Source: Protonemura montana | Lineage: Eukaryota > Arthropoda > Insecta > Plecoptera > Nemouridae | Assembly: GCA_947568835.1 (NCBI GenBank) | Contig: OX387605.1 | Location: 2,108,001-2,172,000 of the forward strand | Direction of reading: 5' to 3' | DNA length: 64,000 nt | Part shown: positions 23,040 through 33,256 of the stretch, in pieces | Layout of the letters: every line of letters starts with the position of its first letter | Numbering within the stretch: position 1 is the first letter of the stretch | The notes under the pieces: generated by a model | Told to the model about the DNA's origin: nothing | The model's input: only the letters and a program-made list of their open reading frames with translations | The model's database searches: none | Made by a program: the position numbers and the translations under genes

Positions 23040-24590
23040 TCACCGCACCGCGAAAAATTAAAAAAATTCAGAAACACAGCACTTCGTGTATAACACAGAC
23101 CATACATAGAAATCAAAACCACATAAAAACCGTGTAAATTGTTGAAACAATACGGAAATCATCATGAGATAACAGGATAATTAGGGCCGGCTTTTCTGTT
23201 TTATACTCAAATCTTGTTTTTAGGCACTTTCCATGCCAACAAGCGACAAAGCAATTAGCTTGTTCGTAGCTTCTAGGCCATTTCGATCAGCCACTTCAGA
23301 TAGACTTCATAAAAATTACCTTCGCACTTTGTGAATCCAAGTAGAGTTTGTCCTCGACATCCAGCACAACGTCGTCAACGTGAATTACTTACAAAGGGAA
23401 AAGGGAGTAAAAGTTCTCGGTTCTCAGGACGTTACCACAAACTTATAACATTCCTTTTCATCTGAGGATTCCAATCAAATAGCTGTAGGGTTGTAAATAT
23501 TTATATTACTACAGAATATTTACAATGACAATAGTGGAGCCATTAATTCAAATTCAAATCCTTGACAAAATCTAAATTACTATTTATGTGTTTGTGTTTA
23601 CGTAAATCTGCTAACTGTGAGAGTGATTCATTTGATATTTACAAGCGTTTGTTCCGTTAGGTCAGTGGTCATGGCCAATTATAATCAGATATGTAATGTG
23701 AAGATTATAATCAATCGCCCAGCATTTGCTTAGCTATGATGTCGGGAAACCATGAAAAACAAACCTGACGGGTGCAAACAGGAACATTATGCAGGCAAGC
23801 GATTAAGTTCTATCGCTTGTAAATTTGGTCACATGAATCTTAAAGTATCTGAGGAAACCCTACTCTCCCTTATGACTCTATCTGCTATGACGTGATGTTG
23901 GTTTCATTTACCACAATGTTAGAGTTCTTGGCATAATGCAAGCTAAGAGAAAAAGTGCAACATGAGAGAAGACAAGAAATATGAGACATGCAAACTAGGC
24001 AACAGATCAACCTGCTAATGGTAGACACTGCGACAAAAATTAAACTTCTGAGAGAGAACCTACAACAATCCACTGCGACAACAAAACAATTCTTTCGTTA
24101 GGAGAACCTACAACAATGAAAACTGCTATAACAAATCAAGTTTCTGAAGGAGAACTTACAAAATAAAAACTAGACTCATCTTCAAATATTTCCTCACACA
24201 AATGAATTAAAATGATTAATATTTCCTGAACTTCAGATGCAAACAGCCTCTGAACTAATGTGATGTTAAGCCCTGCAAAGCAACCAATGAAATATGTTAT
24301 CAGACAAATCAAAGTGACCCATGTTCCGTCAGAGCCCTGATAAAACTCTCACAGCACGTCCTTGCAATGATTTCAAGTGCTCGATGCAAGGTCTCCGGGC
24401 CGAGTGCAGAGTTTTTGTCGGAGTTCTTGTCGCTGCAGTCCCGGAGTTTTGAACGAGAGGAATCCAAGACTGCGGCGCCTGGAGTGAACCTGAAGACAGC
24501 AGAATAAAGTCACATTAGGCTCGTTCAAAACTACATGACGACTCCGGCACAAATTAACGCTGGTAGACAGCAGAGCTGGCAAACAGAACT
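23040..24590. repeat. Dispersed duplicated segment, copy 1
   Basis: Colinear with 61640-63515. The first part (to about 23590) is diverged but recognisable, sharing GGGCCGGCTTTTCTG and AAAGCAATTAGCTTGTT. The part from about 23770 to 24540 is almost identical to 62720-63505, with only a few differences noted. This copy has roughly 150 bases (about 23625-23765) missing from copy 2. A 37-codon minus-strand frame after a TCTTCAG acceptor (24373-24490) stays open in both copies. It is probably a mobile element of unknown class. Confidence 0.85.
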
Positions 24591-25119
24591 ATTTTCTCAT
24601 GGATTTTAACGTAAATAATTTCAACAAATATGATGCTTGCACAGATGTTCTATTCTTGGGGGGCAAATGATAAACGGAATATATTCATGCCAGAGGCTTA
24701 AAGAGATCTTTCAGCTGTTCTGGTTAATGATTTGCAATTATGGCTGAGAGAATTGTATAGCATTGATCGGCAGACCTAGCAAGAGATACTTGATTTCTAA
24801 AACTCAGCTACTTTGGACAAGTTTGAGTTATTTTTGATTATTTTATGTATTAAATATTGGCTTGTGCTGACTTACATCTATCCACGTAGTGAGTTACGTC
24901 TCGATGACGCTGTAGATCGGATTCTGTCCTTCCGCGTCCAGCAACCAGCAATCGTATTGTAGACAACGTTTCATCCAAACCACAGCCGGGTAAAAACCTG
25001 CATGTAATGAGAGAACGCAAATAATTCGACGCATTCTTCTGGCTCCCGCTAGACTGTCTGCCAGCAACAACTTTGACGGGTTAATATTAGCGCAAGTATT
25101 TGATATGTAACAGACTCCA

Positions 25120-25540
25120 AAGCTGAAGAGACTTGAGTTTGAATTAAGAGTGGGAAGAGATTCTAAGAGGGTGGCTGTAGAAATGTTACAAGAAGATATC
25201 AATGCAGTAAGTGAATAGGTTAATAGAAATGGAATGGGATTTAATGTTGAGAAGTGTAAAGTAGTCAGCTTTGGTAATGGAAAGAAAGAAATTGGAAGAC
25301 AAAATGAATTTTAAGAAGTACATTTCGAAGTCGATAGTGAATAATTACAAGTACTTAGAGTGTTGTATTATTATGAAATAATAACAATATTATTATTATA
25401 AAGATTTCAACTACTTAGGAGTGGTTTTCAGCAATAATCTGGGGTGGAAAGATCAAATCAAACGGGTGACCAGAAGAAGTTTAGTTAAAGAAATGGTTTA
25501 CCTCTTTTGCTTTGGTGAGACCGGAATACGGAGCCTCGGT
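25120..25540 (+). pseudogene. Degraded non-LTR retrotransposon reverse transcriptase fragment
   Basis: Broken frames carry typical C-terminal reverse-transcriptase wording of LINEs: MLQEDINAVSE, a stop, then VNRNGMGFNVEKCKVVSFGN, followed after frame breaks by NNYKYLE and DFNYLGVVFSNNLGWKDQIK. In intact elements these correspond to the segment after the catalytic FADD box (family knowledge). Stops and frameshifts make it non-functional, and the rest of the element is absent. Confidence 0.7.
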
Positions 25541-27902
25541 ATGGAATTTCAAATTTCTCCTCGACCTATTTTTATTATATTATTCTTAAAATGTTTGACT
25601 GGTTCACAAATTTCGCCGTTTTAAAAGCCGAGTTGATGTTTTCGGTTTGCAGCAAATGTTTATAGTCAAGTCAAAAAAAATGTTCGTAACAAAAATGTTG
25701 GAGGGTTTCATAATGATAATTAATGAAAATAATGATAATGACAAAAACAAAATATTTATGTGTGAAACTTGAGAAGGGTTGGGTACTAAACCAAACTATA
25801 TATGGCTTAAGTCAAATCAGCACAAACACACTCGAGTCTTCCATTGCATATTGCAGTGACCTGCGAGGTCAAAATATTGTTCACATAAAATCGTGAACCC
25901 AAATGAACAGGACAAAACTTATTTGTTGATAATAGCGCTGGTACAAAAAGAGATCACTTGTGGACTTGCATCGGCGCGGTGGGAGAGGTTATTACATGTG
26001 ACCACGGCACGCAGCCATCAACCGCCCTCTAGCCACAAATCGCGTCGCAGCTTGTGCGAGGAATCCGTCTTTCGTTCCATATATTTCAAGCATGGAACTA
26101 ACATAATGTCCATTTAAAAACTGACAAAATAAATCAAACATTGTTATATCCAATTAAAACTGCAAATGCTTTCAATGTGTATTCACATCAACAAAATGAG
26201 CCAACATTGGCAAGAAATGTATGATTTTACTGTCCGATTCCACCAACCCATCTCAACTCTAGTCGCACAGCACCTCGGTCCTGATCGTCGTCGTCGATTA
26301 TAATATGCTGCTTCCCCATCAGAAGGGCCTAAAGATATAACTTTCCTTTGCGTGTCAGTTTTACTCCACCATCGACAATACTACGCTTACAAATGTTAGC
26401 CTCTGCATTTTCTTGCAGCTGCTGCTGTCGCTGTTTTGAAACCTTTGGCAAACCTCTGGCTTGGTTGTAAATCTATTGGATGGAAACTTGGAATAAAATC
26501 GCAATACTTCAAATGAAAACAGTCTAGTTGACGCTGAAAAAATGCAGTTAACACAGCATAAGCTTTGTTATTCGGGTAGTAACTCGTTGAACTCTCGACA
26601 TGTCTGCAAGATATCCTTCCTTCCTTGTAAAAGTATGTCTCATACTCACGGTTTTATTCGCCATTAGCATTCCCCTGGAGTCATTTCACTGTAAATTCAC
26701 TGCCGATCAAAGCTGGCCAAATCCAGGCTGTTTTGAAAAGCAACCCTTGTGCGTATCGTCCTTGCCAAGTCCGTACGTCCGCACATCTCGCCAAAGTTTG
26801 GCATACTGACCTACTAACAGATGCTCTGTGACTTCTGCATGGTTCGCTGGGGAGGGATGACTACCGCCCCTACTCCAGTCACAGCTCCACTGTCTAACGC
26901 TTCGTACTTTTAACCATGCCTTTTTCATACTCAATAAAGTAATTGAAAATATCCTACAGTTCTATAATATTCACGATAATTGACCACGAATAAGAACAGC
27001 CTGAATTACATTGTCTGGAACGCATTTGTAAACCATCTATAAGCCCAGCAACTTGTTTTAAATGAATGCAATCCGTTTGTCGGCCACCCGCAAAGAAGCA
27101 TGCGCTTGATGGTGTTCTTACCTGTAGAAACAATCGTAATCATGCTGTGCACGCTTTGGTCTACATATATTCAAAGATTACCCGGGGTAGAAAACTGCGT
27201 TCGTTTCTTTCTAGAAACAGACTAATATAGCGTTTAGCAATTTCAATTGTCTACCACTTTGCTGCCCAGTTATAGTGGGAGCACATGTAACTAATGTTAA
27301 ATTACTGCACGTGTAGGTACTATTAGTGCAGTGATTGAACTCGGCGAGTTGTCATAGACATGACCAACAGATTAGCTCGGTAGGGAATCTAGCAATGCAT
27401 GGCTCTCTGGACTCTGATTCCAGATGCATTATGTCTGGAATGTGTCACTGTGCATGTCTGGGTTTAGTCGCAGAGTGGGTTGACTGAAGTTGTGTCTGGT
27501 CTATGTGGGCTAGACAGAGACAGAACCTAACCCCGTCTGCGTTGTCAACAGTCCACGTCATGATCCGCAGGTCATGCTAGCGTCTTTGCTACGATTCATT
27601 TATTCACACAGATACACAGACACGCCTTTCACACCATGTTGCAATAACTTGCGTCGTCAAACACCAAAAATCTATCAATTTATTGCATTAGGAGCTAATT
27701 TTTTATCTATTTGCACCCTAGGAGATCTGAAGTTAGCACGATTTGTTATCTGCGGCAAAAAGCAGCAATAAAAAATGTATGGTAATTTCCTAGAGATGGT
27801 GAGTTGAGAATTGCCATGGTGCCAAAAAAACAGTTCTAATGGACGAGTTGGTCAAGAGCCTAGACAGCTGTTCCAACTAATAACATCCCAACAATGTTGG
27901 AG

Positions 27903-27948
27903 AGGGGGGGGGGGGGGGGGGGGGAGAGGGGGGAGGGGGGGGGGGGGG
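27903..27948 (+). repeat. Long poly(G) tract
   Basis: Forty-odd bases almost entirely G, broken by three A residues. It could form G-quadruplex DNA. Exact length is unreliable because such runs are prone to sequencing and assembly error. Confidence 0.9.
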
Positions 27949-28251
27949 TTAAAATGTGCAATGCATAAAAATAAAAAAACTCGTCTAATTATCAATGATT
28001 ATCAGTTATGACTTTTTGGTGGGCCCTTCACTGAGCACGGGCTGACTAAATGTTGATCTCAATATTACCTCTGAATGATCAGTGCCGTTTAGCTGTTGGC
28101 AAGTAATACAAGAGACAGAGCTATGCATGTTCATGAGGTGCATCTCCCCGGGCAAAGTTCACGTTTCAAGGTAATATTATTGCGTCTAAAATAAGGGACT
28201 GTTCAACTAAATTCTCATGTGGCTCTGATGCACACACACCATCTGCAAATC

Positions 28252-28905
28252 AAGCCGAAGTTAAGCAACACTGCGCTGGGTCAGGTATTGGATGGGTGAC
28301 CATCATACACATGACCAGTTCTGTTCGGAAGAGAGGTTGGAAGGAAGAAAGTTAAGCAACACTGCGCTGAGTCAGGTATTGGATGGGTGAACATCATACA
28401 CATGACCAGTTCTGTTCGGGAGAGAGGTTGGAGAGATGAAAGTTAAGCAACACTGCGCTGGGTCAGGTATTGGATGGGTGACCATCATACACATGACCAG
28501 TTCCGTTCGGGAGAGAGGTTGGAGGGATGAAAGTTAAGCAACACTACGCTGGGTCAGGTATTGGACGGGTGACAATCATACACATGACCAGTTCTGTTTG
28601 GGAGAGAGGTTGGAGGGATGAAAGTTAGTACAGCAACTTCACTCGCCTTGCTTATCAACCTCACGACAGCATGGATTTGTGGAGGAATCCTGTTGTTCGC
28701 GTTGTACCGTCCTTCGGAAGGGACGTTAAGCCGGTGGTCCTCTTGGTCTTCAACAGGAGTAGGCTACGTGCCGGCACCAGGTTTCCCCTCCTACCTTCTA
28801 AGCTAGGTTAGGTTCATCAACATCCACTCATTCACCGACGCCATAAGTCCAGTGCCGCACGGCCAGCTGTGAAAAAAGTGCGTCGTTAAACCTTAATAAT
28901 AAACG
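28252..28905 (+). mobile_element. 5S-rRNA-derived SINE with four tandem 91-bp heads
   Basis: GTTAAGCAACACTGCGCTGG followed by GTCAGGTATTGGATGGGTGA matches the 3' half of eukaryotic 5S rRNA (GTTAAGCAACG...TTGGATGGGTGACC). This block with its linker occurs four times at a fixed 91-bp period (TTAAGCAAC at 28261, 28352, 28443, 28534), then runs into the SINE body (ACAGCAACTTCACTCGCCTT through CCTTCGGAAGGGACGTTAAG) and the conserved tail GTGCGTCGTTAAACC. The body contains a 62-codon frame that recurs in other copies only because the repeats are similar. It belongs to the SINE3-type (5S-headed) class. Confidence 0.88.
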
Positions 28906-29945
28906 TTTTGTGGCTTTTTAAGTTTCTTACATTTTTATTTTTTTCTTATTATTTGAATTTGCGCCTCTGGTCACATGTCAGGTGGTCCTGTGCTGAGTTT
29001 TTTATTAGTTTAACCTGCACGATTGTAGTCTCTTCAAGGGTATTTAAATGTCCGCCATCTTCAATAAGAAGATGCTCGCAAGGTGTTTAGATCTTGAACT
29101 CGAGTCGTGTGAATGATCCAAGGGGCTTAATCACGGTCACAATTTCAGGCGGAAGCATCTTGCCTTACGATACGCACGATGCTAGAACAAAAACTGCAGA
29201 AACCAACAACCAAAGACCCAACAACTCTTCCGTAAACATGTCACGCAGGGCGCATGACACAAACAACAAGTTTATCATCTTTCTTGCACGGCGTTCCCCA
29301 TGCGCTCGCTGTAATTGCTTTACGTTGTCAACAACCTTACCCATGGATTGCTCGAGCAAAAATCCTTCGGCCAAAATATCTAGATTTTGACTGACAGCTC
29401 GGACGCTTGGCTCGCCGTTACCTTACCACTGATTTCGAGGCGATTTAAATGATTGACCGTCAATCTATTTTAAGTCATCTACAGTTAACAATGACCTAGA
29501 GCGCAGAGACAGTAGCTACGATGCTCACATACAAATTATTGTAGGAGTTGGGACATGCCCCCCTCCCCTGCACACAGGCGTCCGTGTCATTCAATTGATG
29601 CATCTTAAAGCAAAAAGCTTAATTTCTCTCCTGAAGCAAACGCATCTTGCGTTGTGTTGCGCGAAGATCGAATGAGCTCACTTCGCGCTGGGCATCAGAC
29701 CGCATGCGCGAGAATCACACGAGCACAGTCCCGCCGTAGCAACCGGCAGTCGACCTCTTCCCCGCGTTCGACGTCGGCGATCTCCCTCAGCACCGGCGCT
29801 CAGTGCATTGACACTGCAAACCAAGACTCCTAGCTACACGTTGGCCTGGCAGACGCATTCTTAACTCCGACGTCTACATTGAAGCGCCTTAGAACGCGGA
29901 AGACGGCCAAAGAGGTGCAGGAAAAGAATTAAATAACAGGCCACG

Positions 29946-32515
29946 ATGCTTTTCTCGACGCCGACGACGTGCTTCGGAGAGACGCTCAAATCGGGCTGCT
30001 TGAGGCTCGCGGAATTTTGTTTGGTAAGTCTTCAAAGATTTGTGTTGAATCTTATTTCTGACAGAAGCTACCAGCGAGTTAATCTCTGTGCTCGTAAGAC
30101 GCAATTGTGCGCCGGAAACGCGAAAGAATCGACTTGGAATTGCGCGATCAGCGCCCGACTGCTTGGAGAAAGTCGGCGTGTCGTTGATCTTCGACTTTTC
30201 GTCGTCGATTAGATTTCCTGGCAATATTGACGCTCATTGCCAAGGACGGGCAAGACGCGAGGAGCAGAGACTACTTTTAGTGGGACCTGCCATGATCGTT
30301 GCGTCACCGATCTAAAATTATAAAACGCGCGACGCCGCCGCCGTCGCCGCCGCCGCCGAATTGCTTCCTCTGTTTTGTCATCATGACTGGCACAGAGTAG
30401 AAAGAAAAAACTTTGAAAACCACAACAATGAAGTGCCACTTTTCATTGCGTATGACTCAATCATAATAACTCGTTTCCCTAGTTATTTTCAACTGAAGGT
30501 CATTTAATCGGGATATTATTATATGAAACACATTGCTGTTTTACACGAACAAATGATGTGCTTCTATACAACAACAACAAAAACCGACTGCCTTGGCTGA
30601 CAGCTTGAAAAAATTTCATCTCGATAGCACTCAGAACGAACCCCAGCCTCATGGATCATGCACTTTGCACGCTCGTCCAATCGCAGTTTTCTTCCTCAAC
30701 TGACAGCAGCAGCAGCAATTGGTGAAGTGAACCTTCTGCGTGAAGTGTTGCAAGCTCAGAGAATCTTTTTAGCAGAATCTTCATCGTGCCGCACTTTTGC
30801 GAGGCAAAGGTTAACTCGGTGGCTTGCAGACCGGGTTCAGAGATAGCTAGACTGACGACCTCTAATTGATTCAACTCCTTCACAGCTATTCCCATATTAC
30901 AGTTAGTCTAATGCACGGCTAATTATACTGATTGCACTGCGTCGAATTTGTTTCAGATCAAATCGATTGGACTTCTTATCATCTTCACTGTCGACCTCTT
31001 CTCTACTTTCCACCACAACCACGCTGGTAAGCCTCTTGTCAGTCACAATTTCAAACATCAATCATGGGACATCGAATGCCGGTGGATCAAAACTGAATAG
31101 ACGAGACAGTCAAAGTGTGTTTATACTTTTCAAAGCTAGACTTCTTTCAAGTCTATTCGCGCTTTGCCAGGCGATGAAAGTATGTAAATGGGGAACCAGG
31201 AAGAGGAAGTGGAAGGATCTTCACTGATGAGATGGTGATATTAAAACTGGCACTAAAAGGTCCAATAATACAGTCCCGTAAGACGCGACTTGCTCCTGAC
31301 CTAAGTGTAACACACAATGTGTGGTTATGTCTTTCCTGCCACAGATATGAAATTACCGGTGGTTATTAATTCTCTGAGAACAACACACATCTTATAACGG
31401 AAGGCGTTCAATACTCATATTCGTCGTCGCACCAACACAACAATTTGAAAAGTTTTTAAGTTTCAAATGTGTATTATTTATTGACATTTTAGCTACCAGT
31501 GCCAGACGAACACGTGTTCGATGCTAGGCAGGGATGGGATTGACACAAGAGCTTGTTGTTTTCAGTGTACACCCTCATACCGGCAGCGCTGGTGGTCATC
31601 AGTCTGGTGAAGATCGGCTGCAACTTGTTGCTGTACTCGGGGGCAAAGAATGTAAGCAGACCCAGCCAGATCTCGACCACTTCTACCAGACATAAAACAA
31701 GCATTGTTTAATTAATTACTTAGCCGAGCGTGCTCTATCGCAAGCAACTCACACTCATGGCAATTTACTTGCTGATACAGAGGTGACAAATGTGGTTGCT
31801 CGGAAATTTCTTGTCAACAGGGGTTCAGAGGGGTTAAGAAGGGAAGAATACGTGGATTTTTTGAAAATATCACAGCGATATTGAATTCTTGTAACATTTA
31901 CAATTCCAAATGGTATTTCTGCCAGGGTTGCTGTAAGCTCCTTGTAAGGGTTTCCTCAAGAAATCTTTATTAAATTGGTTAAATTGGTACATTCCATGAA
32001 CCGTTTTACCGCGTGCATTGACCACTGAAGCACCTCAGTCAAGCGCAATGCATGGCTCTTTCAACGGCATCCTCTACGTTCGCAGGGAAATTCACGCTTC
32101 CTGAAGCCCTGGTTCTGGGTGTACACCATCCAGACGGGAGTGCTGGCCGTGCTAGGTCTGGGAGGAGCCATCTTCTTGGCCGTGCGCTACCCGTACCACT
32201 GCGAGGTGGCGGCCATGGTCTTCGCCGGCGTCCTCCTATACTGCAGTAAATAACCACTAGCTCACTTTTCCTCCTGGCAACCATCTCGGGGAAAACCCAC
32301 AGGACAAGGCGATGACGTTTCCTTATGAGACTCTAACCAGGTGCCTGATTTGACCAGTGCGCAGACTCCGGTGCTGAGCAATGTCCCTTTCCGTGCTTGC
32401 AGCGGCCTCGAAGTACTTCTGCCAGGTCGTTCGCGCACTCATCATCGAGACGGAGCGTGGTCTGGTGTACAACGACGCCGTCAGACCGACGCCGTTCAGC
32501 AACGAGGAGGCCTAG
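29946..32515 (+). CDS. Small four-TM membrane protein (unrecognised family)
   Basis: Five exons: 29946-30023, 30957-31026, 31566-31651, 32086-32245, 32403-32515. All boundaries are GT-AG and phase-consistent, giving 168 residues ending in TAG. Four hydrophobic stretches are visible at about residues 24-42 (CLIKSIGLLIIFTVDLF), 50-72 (TLIPAALVVISLVKIGCNLL), 88-111 (FWVYTIQTGVLAVLGLGGAI) and 117-142 (AAMVFAGVLLYC). The C-terminus is short and polar (ETERGLVYNDAVRPTPFSNE). N-terminal cysteines at 9, 18 and 25 could be lipidation sites. The layout resembles small insect four-TM proteins (DUF4728-like or septate-junction Pasiflora-like), but I cannot confirm either. It is convergent with the carboxypeptidase gene, 740 bp away. 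Expected at the plasma membrane or in endomembranes. Confidence 0.8.
32009..32026 (+). repeat. Single 18-bp copy of the 43-bp minisatellite core
   Basis: CCGCGTGCATTGACCACT is identical to 18 bases of the 43-bp minisatellite unit at 9770-10920. It lies in intron 3 of the four-TM gene, about 60 bases before exon 4. The flanks differ from the array. Confidence 0.85.
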
Positions 32516-33256
32516 CGTGGCGAGCCCATCGGGAGGCGAACCTGGATGCAACTCGCTGCTACTTGCCTCCGAGACGTTCTTACCACAAAGACATTGAGGG
32601 CTAACTTGGCCAACCGACATCTTGATCTTTCCCATGCGAGGAAACAAAAGACACTCGTGAAATTTCACAAATTGTGCGCGCATTTTTGTGTATCCATGCA
32701 GCCGATGTTGAGGCTTGTAATTGTGTCGGATTCATTGTCCGACGGCTGGAATGGAAAGATTGTTTGTCTGCAAAGCTTGCCCTAGTTTGAAGTTTGTATA
32801 TACTTGTTTAAAAGCTTGGCGACAGCCTTGAAATCTTTGTTTTTGTCAGTAATTTTAGTTGAACTGCAGGAGACAATGCAGGAGCCGGCATGGAGCATCA
32901 AGCCGATGCCATCGCTCCAGCGAAATGGGTCACGAGCTGACAGTGATGACGTCCGAGCGATGAGTGCATAATGATTGCAGCTGCAAGTGCATGTGCATCG
33001 CGCAGTTATGACTTCAGACGAAACAATGAACGAATTCATGAGCAATGACGCAGGCGCGCCAGTGACCATTGTTTGTACGATACATAAACACGATCTGTTT
33101 AAATAATCTAGTCCCAGAACATGACGTCTTGTCCACGCTTTTAATTCGTAACAAAAACAAGCATCACTTTCAGCTCGCAGAGTTATTACAGAACAGCTCG
33201 CAGAGTTGTTGGTCACCTCTGACCCGATGGTGACTAGCAAGTGATGGGCGGACCAC

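Larger units (their letters stand above)
22974..29945. other. Repeat-rich intergenic region between WDR75 and the four-TM gene
   Basis: The two flanking genes are divergent. No complete gene is supported in the 7 kb between them. Contents: copy 1 of a dispersed duplicated segment (23040-24590), a degraded LINE reverse-transcriptase fragment (25120-25540), a long poly(G) tract (27903-27948) and a multi-head 5S-derived SINE (28252-28905). The last 400 bases before 29946 are GC-rich and presumably include the promoter and 5' UTR of the four-TM gene. A 69-codon frame at 26600 has a hydrophobic start but no other support. Confidence 0.5.

Noticed and set aside
26600-26809. 69-codon frame with a hydrophobic N-terminus (KVCLILTVLFAIS)
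   Set aside because: Could mimic a signal peptide, but it is isolated, the second half looks random and there is no splice or promoter support.
28252-28620. Possible cluster of 5S rRNA genes
   Set aside because: Only the 3' half of 5S is repeated, without pol III terminators between units, and the block leads into a SINE body, so these are SINE heads.
28618-28806. 62-residue frame ([23 protein letters not shown]) found again at 33415-33603 and 51398-51592
   Set aside because: The frame recurs because the SINE body recurs. SINEs do not code, and the differences between copies look neutral.
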